Below are positions 1-12,268 of a stretch of 64,000 nt of DNA, one piece after another. Made by a program: the position numbers and the translations under genes. Origin of the DNA: Apodospora peruviana. Lineage: Eukaryota; Ascomycota; Sordariomycetes; Sordariales; Lasiosphaeriaceae. Every line of letters starts with the position of its first letter. Position 1 is the stretch's first letter. Location: contig JAUEDM010000001.1 of NCBI GenBank assembly GCA_033439685.1, positions 3,286,001 to 3,350,000 on the forward strand, in the 5' to 3' direction. The notes beneath the pieces are model-generated. The model was not told the origin of the DNA. It ran no database searches and saw only the letters and a program-made list of their open reading frames with translations.

Positions 1-298
1 CTACCTGTTGGTTGGTTCTCGACGAACGATTTCTTGCTGTACGAAAATCATGAACGTTGCTTCATATCGGGACTGAACCGCACCACGCTCCTCCCCCTTT
101 ATCATCAAAGTCAAGGATAGACGTGAGCAGCGAAATTAACGAACGAGATTAGCCCAGAGTTAATCAACTAGGTAGGCACTTGGAAGCCATAGTAAGAGCG
201 AAAGAATGATATCGATCCCAGACAAACCAGAGACAAAAAGGAGGCAAGCGAATCGAATAAGAGGCTTGTGTATGTAAATCGAAATAGCAAAAAAGTAT
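1..298. other. spacer, no gene seen
   Basis: The window opens in non-coding sequence. I see no reading frame with a plausible start and no repeat longer than a few bases. Confidence 0.5.
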
Positions 299-299
299 T

Positions 300-405
300 G
301 ATCGCGGCAGGGCTCGAACCTGCGATCCTCTGCGTTCACTGAGAACAACCGTTTGAAAGTTGATGCACTGTAAAGCAGATGCCTTAACCACTGGGCCACG
401 CAACC
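300..405 (-). tRNA. tRNA-Val (anticodon UAC) with intron
   Basis: Read on the minus strand, the acceptor arm GGTTGCG (405-399) pairs with CGCGATC (306-300) with G-T wobbles. The D stem is GCC/GGC, the anticodon stem TCTGC/GCAGA, and the T arm GCAGG-TTCGAGC-CCTGC. The loop bases T-T-T-A-C-A put anticodon UAC at 372-370. A 34-nt intron (368-335) sits one base 3' of the anticodon, the normal place for nuclear tRNA introns. The discriminator is A (299) and no CCA is encoded, as expected for a eukaryotic gene. Tyr was considered because its tRNA always carries an intron, but its anticodon would be GUA. Confidence 0.85.
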
Positions 406-614
406 AATGGAATGTGATTGATGGGTCTGTCGCCGGATAGAAGCTTAGATGAAGGATTGACGGACTACGGGTTACCCCAGGGTGATTGGCTAGTACAGTT
501 GGATGCAAGGGCGTGACCCTGCAGCCGGCGAAGGTGTGACAAAGAGCTTTTGTCTGAAAGCCAAAAAGCTTCAACATCAGCCAGGACGGAGACAAAAAGC
601 TCGACAAGATAGCC

Positions 615-1648
615 ATGAAATCTCTCCGAGCTGCCAATGCGCTGTTGCGCAGCAGTCGTGGTAGCTGCAATGGGGCTTGCTTGTATGTCTGGCACCCAAT
701 TGCTCAAACTCCCTAAAGCTAACACTCGCCACTCTCTTGGACAGACAAGCTCCGCTTCTACGAGACTCACAAATAGCTTCTTGCTCCGCGAGCATCACGA
801 CTACACAAAGTCAATTGTCAACAGCTCTCTACCTCAGCCATGGCTCACCCGCCCAACACCACAGGTCATTTTCCCAGACGACCAGGAACTATAAACGGCC
901 ACCCAAGAATAAGGAGCCTGCTGAGGACGCCGCGCCGGCGACAAAGAGAAGAGGAAACAAGGGGAGGGAATCCTACGACGAAGTTGCAACCAAAAACTCC
1001 AACAAGTCAGCAAAATCAGAAGCAGGCCCAGCAACAGAAAAAATCACCGGACCGCAACCCGATCCGGAGCAGCCGTTCGAGCTCGCCGACCTGACGTACG
1101 CCTTCGACAAAGCGGACCAGCACCACGTCGAAGAGCTAAAGAAACTACGCACCGGGGCCCGCTTCAACGCCGAAGTGATCGGCGCGATCCCCGTCAACCC
1201 GGACAAGAAGAACTCGTCCATCAGTTTTCCGTTACGCGAGCTGGCGACCGTCGCGCCGCTCGGCGGGCGCAAGTGGAGCATTTTGTCGTTTGAAGAGGCC
1301 TCGGTCAAGCCCATCATGAGCGCGATCCAGAAATCGGACGAGTTCAACCAGCAGCCGCAGCGCAGCGAGGACAACCTGCTCGAGCTGACGATTTCTGTTG
1401 AACCCGAACGCGCCGACGCGCTCGCCAAACGAGTGAAAGATACCTGTCTGGCCTGGCGCAACAAGATCAGGGCGCTCAGTCACAAGCGGGAGACGGTGAA
1501 CAAGCGCTGGAGGGCTGAGGGCGCGATAGTAGACGATGACTTGCAGAAGTTGAAGCAGAAAGTGCAGAAGATGCAGGAGGACCGGATGAAGGTTGTCGCG
1601 CAACGCGAGAAGGAGGCGTTGCAGCATGTTCAGTCTAGGTCTGGGTAG
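615..1648 (+). CDS. RRF1: mitochondrial ribosome recycling factor
   Basis: Joined exons 615..682 and 745..1648 give 323 aa. The main frame has no ATG before the RRF domain, so the start must lie upstream. ATG 615 opens a basic leader (MKSLRAANALLRSS), and a GTATGT donor at 683, a CTAAC branch site and an ACAG acceptor at 744 rejoin the main frame. Residues ~1-75 are a mitochondrial presequence ending near RSFSQTTRNYK. Residues ~130-323 match the ribosome recycling factor fold: the EELKKLRTGA helix (cf. LRTGRA), then a segment on an FPLRELATVAPLG pattern (cf. PLNQVANV), and a charged C-terminal helical bundle. The family splits post-termination mitoribosomes together with mtEF-G2. The domain is diverged from bacterial RRF, which is usual for fungal forms. 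It converges with another mitochondrial-type gene. Confidence 0.82.
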
Positions 1649-1962
1649 ACTACCGAGACATGGGCGTCTCTACAGTTTGAGGATAGATGGGCGGAAACTT
1701 GAAAGAGATCGGGGACCTGAGGTAACCGAGGTACCAGGTAGGTACCTAGGTAAAGATTTGCATCGTGTCGGGACTGTGTACAAATATCACCATCACCACG
1801 GGGAAACGAGTCAAGTATAGCAAAGAACTTACAATGGTGGGTGGTTTGTGCCGCCTATATAGATTTACCGCCCAGTTTATTGTTACAGATCTATGTGATG
1901 GTTTATTTTTCTTGAACACAACTTGTAATATACACTACCGCCACCTTATCTTATCAATCTCC
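1649..1962. other. convergent 3' spacer
   Basis: This 314-bp spacer lies between two convergent stops. It contains a cluster of GGTACC/CCTAGG-type short palindromic motifs at about 1725-1754 and an AT-rich stretch near 1855-1935 that may carry 3'-end signals for both genes. Confidence 0.4.
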
Positions 1963-3053
1963 CTACTGCCTTGGTGCGCGAGGAGCAGCTGCTGCAGTCT
2001 TCGCCGCGGCGGCCGGCAGCAACGACATGACCTTGTCCGTAAACTGCTGCTTGTGCTTGGCGCGGTACGACACCTCGCGCGACTGATAACTGGTCAGCGT
2101 GCCGACAACATCCCGAATATCCGTGAACCCAGCGCCCGGCTTCGCAACCTCGTCGTACTTGCCGCGAAGCGTCGCATCGATAATCGCCTGCTTCGTCACC
2201 TCGTTGGGGCCCTTGACCCTGAACCCGCCGACCCTGCGCTCGAACCACTTCTTCTCTTCGACGCTATTGAGGAAGATGGGCTCGCGCTCGCGGAAGTAGC
2301 GCTTCGTGAGCGCCTTGGTGTCGACGGTCACGTACGAGTCGGCGTTGAACGCCTGGCCACCCCCCAACACGCGCATGTTCCGGACAACCGTCTCGACTTT
2401 TGCGAGGGGGTTGTCGAGCGCCAGGGCCGGCCCGTAGCCGACCAGCGAGTCGAGCGTCACCTTGGGCGTGTAGGGAACGATCTCGCCCATCTCGAGGCGG
2501 TCGTGCACCTTCATCTCGGCCTCCGACCACGGGCGATCCACGGGCCTGTCGTCGGATGTCTTCTTTTGCCGCTCGTTAGGCTTGCCGTCGCGACCACCAC
2601 GCCCGCCACGTCCACCACGTCCACCACGTCCACCTGCCCGAAATCCGCCACGTCCTGCTCCTGCTCCTGGTGCTCTTCCTCGGAAGCGGCCGCCGCCGCC
2701 GCTGCTGCTGCTGCTGCTGCTGGCACCACCGTCTCGAGAAGGGAGCCAACTGCCCACTGTTGTCCGGTCGCTGCCGGCGCCGGGAGGACCGCTTCTGTTG
2801 CGACCGCGTGTACCGGTGAAGCTGATGCCCCCAAGTCTGCCGCCGCGCTCGTTCAAGCTCCGGAGGTTGATGATCTTTGGGGCCCCCGCCGCGCTGGGGG
2901 CAGCACCCAGGGTACGGGCATCGACGGCTCCTGCTCCTCGAGTGCTGCTGCTGCTGCTCGCCGCCGCAGGCCGTGGCGGCCGGACCAATTGGCCGAGCTT
3001 GCTCGCTGCTTCTGCCGATCGTTGCCGGCCAGTGCTGCTGCTGCTGCTGCTGC

Positions 3054-3091
<38 letters not shown>

Positions 3092-3249
3092 TTTCTGCTC
3101 GAGGAATCATCTTCGTCATATCGGCTTGTCGTCGTCGAGAAGGATCTAATTGCCAGTGTTCGACAGGATAGCTGGTCCGCGATGCTGGTGGTGGTGGTGG
3201 TACCGACGACGCGCAGCCCGAGGGCGGAATGGACGGCTTGCCGGTTCAT
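1963..3249 (-). CDS. mitochondrial precursor protein, low-complexity N-half, function unknown
   Basis: This is a single exon of 428 aa. The frame is open further upstream but the first ATG is at 3249 (MNRQAVHSALGLRVV), followed by a presequence-like stretch with RTLAIRSFSTTTSR, so I chose that start. Residues ~55-90 hold Asn and Ser runs encoded by trinucleotide repeats. Residues ~100-230 are Ser/Gly/Arg-rich with RGG repeats (GGRGGRGGRGGRGG). The ordered C-terminal ~190 residues (from PWSEAEMKVHDRLEMG to the end) look like a compact domain with VGYGPALALDNPLAKVE and NMRVLGGGQAFN. I do not recognise the family with certainty. A fungal mitoribosomal small-subunit protein (for example the mS46/Rsm28 type) is a guess from the presequence and RGG-like tail. 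Its convergent neighbour is a mitochondrial translation factor. Confidence 0.7.
3033..3096. repeat. trinucleotide repeat inside CDS (poly-Asn/poly-Ser)
   Basis: On the plus strand a (GCT)n tract runs into (GTT)n and a T tract. On the coding minus strand it reads as Lys, then about 12 Asn, then about 7 Ser codons. Pure repeats like this vary in length between strains. Confidence 0.85.
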
Positions 3250-6200
3250 GTTGCTGACGTTTCTGTTTTGGTTCTCTCTCGTATATTCGGGTCCGCCAAT
3301 TGACGGTGGTCTGGTGGTTTGCGGAGCCCTCAATGGCGAGAGAGAGGGGACCACCAGGATGGGAGTTCGTGATAACGGGGATTTGTTTGCTCTCGTTGCC
3401 GCGAGAAATCGAGAAGTCGGCAAGATTCGCACAGTTGGCCCGTGCGCTATGCTTTGAGCCAAGCTAGCTCCAGTTCTCACCAATCAAACCCCGTACCGTT
3501 CCGGGCCCGGTTTTTGGCACCGTCCGGCGCCCGGCCCCCCATGCTCCGTGCTCCGTGCTCCGCCCGGGTCTGTGTACTTGCTTCTATCGTTCCTTCCGTG
3601 TCTCACTAGACTGGTCGTGACGGGAGTTCCTGAAGAAACTTGATTACGTCTGTATTTCTCATCATCTTTCGTTCTGCATATTTTCTGTAAACCCTTGCTT
3701 CGGGATGCAGGTAAGGAATGGTCATGGTCTCGCCAATGCCAGATAGGATATGCTCAAAAGCTTATTAGGTAACTTGATTTTTCTTCCATCCAATCCGATT
3801 TGGCTTTCGGGAAACTTTCAGGACCGCACCGAATTATACTTCTTACAATCCTTAATGGGGAGCTCTCGAAAAGGGGTTCCAGCAGAGTGACAATTTTAGT
3901 CTGCGTTACTTTGGAAGTTTTGTTTATTCCCCAGCTCTCTTGTCTGTCGACAATTGTTCTGCCCAAGACAGCCACAACTATCTCGTATCATACGTGGAAG
4001 TAAAAAACGTATAGAGTGTTACTTCTTGATGGCGTCTCCATTCCAACCATGGTTCAGGATCTACAGCAGACGCCCCAGTCGACCGACATCAGGGGTAAAA
4101 CTAGAGCCCGAAATGGGCTGTAAGTCCTCCAGGGCGTACTGATGACTATGGTCACACAAACCGGCTTTTGGCTCGATGGTATATAGCAAACATCTCTTGA
4201 TCATGATCCGGGGACCGTCAACCGGATATCTATCCGCGATAACGGAGAGTCGCAAGCCTTCTCTGTTCGTGTGGGGCAAAGATGCGGCAGGATAGTAGCA
4301 GAAAAGCAGCCTCTTAAAGTCGCAAGGCCAGTTCCATGCGCCTATGCACGTAGTTCGCCGCTCCCGAGAGGCTGAATACTCCTTTCCATGTGGAACTTGT
4401 ATCAACCCGTCATTCGTTTGTGGCGCCCCGCTCAAGGTTTAAATGAAGTTTGTTGTTTGCCCCTGTCGATACGCCCCGACCGAGCTACGGTGGCCCGGTC
4501 CAGGCCAGCATTTGCATTGTCGGTTGGAAAAGCTCAAAATGCATCTTGCATGTAATCTCGATGCTCTGTCGGTCAAAGTAGGTAGTGATGCCCTAAGGTT
4601 TGGTAGGTACCTAGTCACTCCGATGTGCGAAGCTTCCACGATTGTGATCTGTATATCGTTAAATTGGCGCTGTCATGGGGAGGTTGTGCTTCCTGTGGCG
4701 ACATGTACAGAGCCTAAATACCGTTCGTTAGTGAACAGCACAGGCGCGTGTGAACTGATAGAATATCCATACCAGTATTAGACGACAAGCTAAAATGGGT
4801 CGTTCCTCATCAGCCGGCAGATATGGAAATCGGCTGGGAAATGCTGTGAAGTAGGAGGAAAGACAAAATGCAAACATGCCAAGGCACAACGCGTGACCAG
4901 CAACAAATCTGAGTGACTTGAATCCCCGGAATCGTTCGGTGCGGGTTTTCCGCTTCATCTATCGTCAATGGCCATCTAAAATCATAATAGGCAAAATAAT
5001 AGCAAAGATATTACTTTTAAGCCAGTGGCTCCGTTCTGAAGCGAATTTCTTGCGGATGCTCACCAGGATCGAAATTGACGGGTGAAGGAAACGACAGACG
5101 TGAGATCAAGGTGCGAAAGCAAACAGAGTGTCCGCTGGGCCGGGGGTTTTCGGTTGATGGCGGTTTAACATATGCTTACCTAGGGTAGCTCATGATGGCT
5201 CGGTCAACAGTCAGCCACAACAGCTCTGTATTGCATAAGACTGTCTGTTCAAGCCTTGCCGCCTATATTGGGGTATCGGTAAGACGAGCCTCATTAGATC
5301 TCGGATCGGTTCTGGTGGGCCCGTGACATGCAACGGTGAAGGTATGCCGATTGACTTGGGTTCCTGGCTGCTGCGGATAAACATTCCGAGTTAGCCTTGG
5401 CATAGAGGTCCAATCTAAGTGTGCTCCTCAAAAGGCATCGACTTAAAAGCGGGCGATTTCAGCCTGCGATGGCAAGCCACTCAGTGAAAGGGCAATCTTG
5501 AACAGGCATGGTGTGGACAGTGTGGCCGTATCCCGTATCAAGGCTCACGAGACGTCCTGGTCGTCGTGACGCCGGAACGCGATCCCGCCAGAGTGGGAGA
5601 TGGGCTGAGTGGTGGATTGATGTCGACGGAATGGAAACTGCGTGTTCCGCATTCAACGTCGGTCCAAGTCGCCCATGCATTCGTTTCACTTGGCAGAGTG
5701 TGTCTGGTCTCGAACGGGGTGTTGGTGTTCGAAGACTCGCAGCCAACCGACACCCACTACACCACCCACTACACCAACCACTACGGAATACACATGACGT
5801 CGGGTCCTGGTGACCACGAGGGCGGTGAGATTGGCTATATGAGGCTCTCCACGTGTAGTTGACGTTGCATCGTAGAGGGGGACGCTATCATGCCCCCAGG
5901 CTCCAGGGTGGCCCAGGGTGCTTCGGAAGATTGAGTGCAGCGAGCCTAGAACGGATGTGACGCCCTGAAGCCGGGAGCTGTTGGTGTTGTTCGATCGACT
6001 CAATGCTACCTCAGGTCACGGTACTCGGCCTTGGCTTCACCGTGGCCTGTGTCCGAATCGGAAGGGTTCAAGTTGAGGAAGTTGGGACCAAAATGAGTGA
6101 CGAAGGAAGGTGAGGCACGTTAATTTCTCGGCAGCGTTCCGACGGGAGTTGTCGTCGTCAGCTAATCCGTACGGTTGGCGGTCACGAAGCCACACATGCA

Positions 6201-9200
6201 GCCACAGCAGACAACCCTCCTTGGACCTCCACTCTCTTCCAATAATGTTCTCGAAGACGGAAAGCTTGAACCACTGCAGCACTTTTCTCCGATTAGCCCG
6301 ACCAAAAATGGGAGTACAGGTCGTGTGGAATTCTACATGTACCTTGCATCACAAGTTCACAACAGCCGTCTTCAAGTCTTGATCTTGATCATTTCCACCT
6401 ACCCTGCCACTTGACCATTGGTAACTGCTACCATCACGTCTTCAAGGCGTCCTCGGTCGTCCTCGGTCAATGCCAGCCCCCGGCCACCGGGTCTGATTCT
6501 GATTCCGTCAGGTCTTGGTGAACCGCTGGCTGGCTCTCAGTAACCGCCTCGATGGATTATTACAGAAGCGATCAGTTATGCGGCTACTTGCAATGGAACC
6601 TGCCGGGCTGAATAAATGAGACGCAGCCGTCGGTGTCGCATCCTCCGCCCACACCAGTTCGATCGCTGCGGCGTCCTCGGCTCCAACACGCCTTATTTGC
6701 TCGTGCTATGAGCAACCAGCAAAGAGCGCAAAAAATAATCATCCGCCCAGACTGCCGTTTGGTGACTGCATCCCACATCAACTGCTGCCATGTGTCCCAG
6801 GTTTGGCCAACTCCAGGTTTGGGGCTTCACATGTCGATACTACGGTCCCGCCAGTACTCCGAAGGGGTCAAGTTACATCAGACAACGTCGAGAATCTGGT
6901 TCATGGAAAGCATATTCGCCGTCCGCCTGGTAAACGCAACCTCTTATGACCTCTTGCCAATAGCTGCATTCAAGGTTGGAGCCAAAGCGCTCTCTTTCCC
7001 GGATCAACAGGCACGCCGGGCTGTCAAGATGCAGGAGTCAATCTCCAGTGGACAGAAGCCCCGGAACTAGCTCGTCGTCTATACCTGTTGTTATTACCAC
7101 GCATCATTTAAGGTACGGGCAAAAGCAGTTCCTATATTGCTCTTACAAGTGGGTAGGGTAGGTAGGTAATAGGTATTCACCCACAGACCTGATAACGCTG
7201 CGCTGTTTTAATAACTATGAACAGTGCGACATGACCGGACAAGTCAGGAAAGGTCCTTCAAGTGGACGTGAATCACGCCTCGAGAGGAAGCTAGCACCTC
7301 ACCGCCGAGCCAATCCGCTACGGCTGACCCGCCGTTTCAAGGAACCCGGGCCGGAAAACCGGCTCAAGCAACGGCGAAGCCTCACCACCTGCCCGACTTG
7401 CGATAAGCCTCTCCCGTCCTCGTCCCACCCCCGCGTTTCCTCAAAACAGCCATTGCTCGCCCGATACTGTAGCCGTGTGTTACTCGAGTTTGTTTGCATC
7501 TCTCTTTGTTTTTGGACTCCATAACTTCTCCGCCGTCTGGAGCTGGCACTCCCGTCTTCTCCATGCCGTGCTGAACCGCTCCGCCCGAGTGGGCTCTATC
7601 GATCTGCCAACCTGTCGACCGAGAGAGGACCGACTCTTCGGAGCATCAACATGCGAGAACGGGAGCGTTCAAGGCGCGATCCAAGCCTGCCACACTTTCG
7701 ATTTGCTGCCATCTCAAGCATCAAAGACTGGCGAACGATCGATGAGATTGAGATGCAAGTTATATGTCAAGAATTCGGCAGCTGGCAAATGTCGCCCGTG
7801 GGTACGGGCCACGGCTATTGTCCAGGGGGGGTGGTCAAGGTGACGAGGAAGGGAGTTAAACAGAAGGACAAGGAGCTAGGGCGGCGCTCAGCCGGGCCTG
7901 CCGCCGCATTGACAAGGGTCAAGCGGCTAGCCTAGATTCGTCTCCTACCAAGTCGACGTTGATCTTTTCTTCTCGAATCTCGACTTCCCTCACGGCCGCC
8001 GTTGTCGCCACGCTATAGCCAAGTCAGCCTGGCGGATCTGCAGAGCCTATGAAGTGCAGAAACGGGCCCTCTACCGGCGCAAGACGTTGCAGCTTGAAGA
8101 TCCCCTAGCTTTTCGAGTTCTTCCTGTTTCCTTTCAGTGGCCAGTCCCACATCTTGCAACACCGGACTAGGCCCTAGCCTAGTAGGAGGTTATTTTTTGC
8201 GAACGGGTGCATGTTCGGACATCGCAAAGCGACCAGATTTCCGAATTGGGACGCCGTTTGAAGCTCAGAACAATATCATGGCACGTTTTACAGACAGGGT
8301 TCAGCAACAAAAGGGTTACACTATTCACACGTGTGTCCTGAGCTTGGCCTTACCAGGGATGACTAGGCCTTACGCGTTACCAACTGACGAAGCCAACATA
8401 GGGCCCACCCCCTCGCTCGGCCAAATTGCTATGCTTGTCCCACAAGAGCATGCGTTTATGCAATATAACCGTGGAGACGGTCGCCCTAGCTGGACTCCAA
8501 AGAATACCACCGCGCACACGGTCCGTTCCTACCGATATGGCTATATCCACCCGAGGGCAATAATCAAGAACATCACTGACGGATCGTCCAGTGACGCCTC
8601 CGGCTAGACCGCCCCAGGACAGCAGAGTCTCAGCCCGTTTCTAATCCCACTCCCCACGCCCTGGCGGGTTGCCGGCATTCCTTATTCAACCTGGTTCGAC
8701 GTCGGACTCCATGCAGCTGCCATGCCTCGAGTGAGGGACTTTGGAGACCGGTACCTTTGGTATCTGGTGGCAAGCCAAAAGAGTCTCCGGTTGTTGGTCG
8801 CTATTCTAATCAGAGCACGCCGTCTTGGTCCTATCGCTTTTTGCGGACCATAGTCCGTAAGTAATGAATGGACCTCCACGTCCAATGACTGAGGCCGTTT
8901 TCCTATCTGGCTGCTTAATGCTCGGTTTGCAAGGTCAACCTATATCCACCTCTCACGCCCAAGTCTGTTTGGGACTTAGACAACAGTTCTACCATCTTTC
9001 GCCGGTCACTTCTCGTGGCATATCCAAGACCAAGGAGCACCAAAGTCTTGTGTGCTTCCGAGTCGTGTCTATGTCGATATAATCTATAGTAGGACCTTTA
9101 TCTTCAATCTCCTCGCTCTCCCTCTGATTCTTTACTTGGAACGGAAACCGGAATTCAGCTCGATTCTATCCTGTCCTGGAATCTGATCTAGTCTTATCTT

Positions 9201-9241
9201 GCCAACTTATACCAACCGCCCGGGAAGCCAAAAGGGTCGAG
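3250..9241. other. long spacer without a supportable gene
   Basis: About 6 kb. Frames of 100-156 codons exist (for example near 5508-5862, 6633-7070 and 8137-8607), but none has an ATG with matching splice sites and recognisable motifs. Composition is mixed and not strongly AT-rich. A short imperfect repeat of CACCCACTACAC type lies at about 5751-5785. TAGGTACCTAG-type motifs occur near 4601-4614, 5177-5187 and 7151-7175. The last 200 bases should contain the promoter and leader of the GH3 gene. A decayed transposon or a lncRNA cannot be excluded. Confidence 0.4.
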
Positions 9242-12200
9242 ATGGCCACATTCGCAACGATGGGAGCGATCGACACTGTACACGATATCGACCCGAATGC
9301 CTCGCCAGCTGGCAGCATCGATACCAATACGACCCCGGACACGGAGTTCTCGCCGCCAGATAGCCCCTTTCAACAAGCCGGGCCTCCCAAGAACAAGCGA
9401 CTGCTAGCAAAGAAGAAGCTAGCATCCTTGACAACGGAAGAAAAGGTGCGCCGGATTGCCTGTGCTCACTCTTTGTGATGACATGAAAATTGACATATAG
9501 CAGGTCTCCCTGCTGACTGCTGCAGACTTCTGGAGGACCAAATCGATTCCTTCGAAGAACATCCCGGCAGTAAAGACGAGTGATGGACCAAATGGCGCTA
9601 GGGGCGGGATATTTGTTGGGGGCACGAAAGTGAGTTTTGACAGTCGATCGGGCAGCCGTTTGTTGTTGCTGTATTAATTAATCATTGGCTCCAGGCTGCT
9701 TTGTTTCCCTGCGGCATCTCGCTGGCGGCAACGTGGAACAAGGATCTGCTTTACCAAGTTGGCCAGCATCTAGCCGAGGAAACCAAGGCTAGATCCGCCA
9801 ACATTCTCCTTGCGCCAACCGTCTGCCTACACAGGCATCCGCTGGGGGGTAGGAATTTCGAGTCGTTCTCAGAAGATCCGCTTCTGACGGGCAAGCTGGC
9901 TGCCCAGTATATCAAGGGCCTCCAAGAGAGGGGCGTGGCCGCCACCATCAAGCGTGAGTCGCCGCCTGGTAGAGTCTCCCTTGGATAGCGGGACGGATGC
10001 TGATATATAAACAGATTTCGTGGGTAATGAACAGGAAACCAACAGACTGACCATCGACACGAAAGTCAGTGAGCGGCCGCTCCGCGAATTATATCTCCGC
10101 CCGTTCGAGATTGCTGTTCGTGAGGCCAAGCCGTGGGCTATCATGTCGTCGTATAATCTCGTGAATGGCGTTCATGCCGATATGAATATGCATACCCTGA
10201 AGGATATTCTTCGTGGGGACTGGGGCTATGACGGGTAGGTGATGATTCCGTCCGTGTTAACCGATAGGCGAAGCGATCGGCTGACCCTCCCACACAGATG
10301 CGTGATCTCGGACTGGGGCGGCTTGAATTCCACCGTCGAGGCGCTGACGGCCGGTTGCGATGTCGAGTTCCCTTTCTCTACTAAATGGCGGTTCGAGAAG
10401 ATCCTGGCGGCCCTCCGGGATGGAGCCGTTACCGAGAGAGATATCGATCAGGCGGCCGAGAATGTCCTCACACTCGTCGAGCGAACCAAGGGCAGTGATA
10501 TGTCGGGCGAGGCTGTCGAGAGGGAAGACAATCGAGAGGAGACGAGATCGCTCATCCGTCAAGCTGGCGTCCAGGGCCTTACCCTCCTCAAGAACGAGGG
10601 CTCTATTCTGCCCATCGATGGCCGAACCGCAAAGGTGGCCGTCATCGGCCCCAACGCCAACAGGGCAATTGCGGGCGGCGGCGGAAGCGCCAGTCTTAAT
10701 CCCTACTACAACACGTTGCCGCTCGACAGCATCCGCAGGATCGCCCAGCAGCCCGTCACGTATGCCATGGGATGCCACATCCACAAATGGCTTCCGGTCG
10801 CCTCGGCCTTTTGCACAGACAAGGCCGGAAAGCCGGGGGTGACCATCGAATGGTTCAGGGGAGACAAGTTCCACGGGGAGCCGGTCGTTACTCAACGACG
10901 GACCAACACGGATCTCTTCCTGTGGGACTCGGCACCTCTGGCACAAGTCGGCCCGGAATGGTCGGCAATTGCCACGACGCGTCTTACGCCGACCACGACG
11001 GGCAAGCACACCATCTCGTACATGTCGGTAGGTCCCGGTCGGCTCTTCATCGACGGAAAGCTCGCTCTGGATTTGTGGGACTGGACAGAGGAAGGCGAGG
11101 CCATGTTCGACGGTTCGGTCGACTACCTGGTGGATGTCGAGATGGAAGCGAACAAGCCCGTGGAGCTCCGCGTCGAGATGACGAACGAGCTGCGGCCGTT
11201 GACGAAACAGAAGCAGTTCAACATGACGCACAAATATGGCGGTTGCAGGATCGGGTTCAAAGAGGAGGACCAGATCGACTATTTGCAGCAAGCTGTCGAT
11301 GCGGCCAAGTCTGCCGACGTGGCGGTTGTTATTGTTGGTCTGGATGCGGAGTGGGAGTCGGAAGGATACGACCGTCAGACCATGGACTTGCCTTCGGACG
11401 GTAGCCAGGATCGCCTCATCGAGGCTGTGGTGAGGGCCAACCCGAGGACCGTGGTCGTCAACCAGTCTGGTTCTCCCGTTACCATGCCCTGGGTCGACCG
11501 GGTGCCGGCCATCATCCAGGCCTGGTATCAGGGTCAGGAGGCGGGTAATGCTCTCGCTGACGTCCTCTTTGGGCTGCAGAATCCCAGCGGAAAACTTCCG
11601 GTGAGTTTCCATAATGATTTTGTTGGTTTGGCTTGGCTTCTGACGATAAAGTAGTGCACATTCCCGAAGAGGCTGAAGGATGCACCGGCATACCATAACT
11701 GGCCGGGCGAGAACCTGGAGGTCGTCTACGGCGAGGGCCTCTACATCGGCTACCGACACTACGACCGGGTCAAGGTTGCGCCGCTCTTCCCGTTCGGCCA
11801 CGGCCTTTCGTACACGACGTTTGAGTACGGGCGGCCGTCCCTCAGCTCCAAGGTGCTATCCCCGGGCACGAGCGGCAGCATCGAGCTCATCGTGGGCATC
11901 AGCAACGTTGGGGATGTGGCCGGGTCGGAAACGGTGCAGGTCTACGTGCGAGACGAGAAGTCGAGGCTGCCACGGCCGGAAAAAGAGCTCGTCGCGTTCG
12001 AAAAGGTGTGCCTCGAGGCCGGCGAGACGAAACATCTCCGGATACAGATCGACAAGTACGCTGTCGGGTACTACGATACTGCGATTGAGCGGTGGATTGC
12101 CGAGGAGGGGACCTTTAAGGTTTTGGTTGGAGCTTCTGCTGAGGATATCAAGTACGTTTTATTTTTGATTACTTTTCCTGCGTTGTTGTTATGGAGTTGA

Positions 12201-12268
12201 AACTAACATTTGAACACAGGTACTCTGCTTCTTTTGAGGTCATTGAGTCGTTTACGTGGATCTTTTAA
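9242..12268 (+). CDS. GH3 beta-glucosidase with PA14 insert
   Basis: Seven exons (9242..9445, 9504..9629, 9695..9953, 10015..10234, 10298..11600, 11655..12151, 12220..12268) give 885 aa. All introns are GT-AG and 54-68 nt. The N-terminal barrel starts at EEKVSLLTAADFW, continues through GGRNFESFSEDP and HFVGNEQE, and reaches the nucleophile Asp in CVISDWGG (residue ~275). After the first part of the alpha/beta sandwich (VIGPNANRAIAGGGGSA) a PA14 domain is inserted at about residues 400-545 (VTIEWFRGD to VELRVEMTNELRP). The sandwich then resumes with the acid/base-type loop EWESEGYDRQTMDLP, and a fibronectin III-like C-terminus follows. This layout fits the intracellular or non-classically exported fungal BglH/I/J/K-type enzymes that release glucose from beta-glucosides. 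No signal peptide is visible: the first 60 residues are polar and disordered, with MATFATMGAIDTV at the start. Confidence 0.93.

Noticed and set aside
300..405. Reading the intron-containing tRNA as tRNA-Tyr
   Set aside because: The loop gives anticodon UAC at 34-36, one base before the intron. Tyr would need GUA.
1765..3171. Long plus-strand frame (468 codons) opposite the 428-aa mitochondrial protein
   Set aside because: It is antisense shadow of GC-rich, repeat-rich coding sequence. It has poly-Ala and poly-Val runs mirroring the trinucleotide repeats and no known motif.
10257..11801. Minus-strand frame of 514 codons across the GH3 gene
   Set aside because: It is the complementary frame of GH3 exon 5 and crosses its intron. 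Low stop frequency follows from codon bias, and the product looks random (many Arg, His, Gly).
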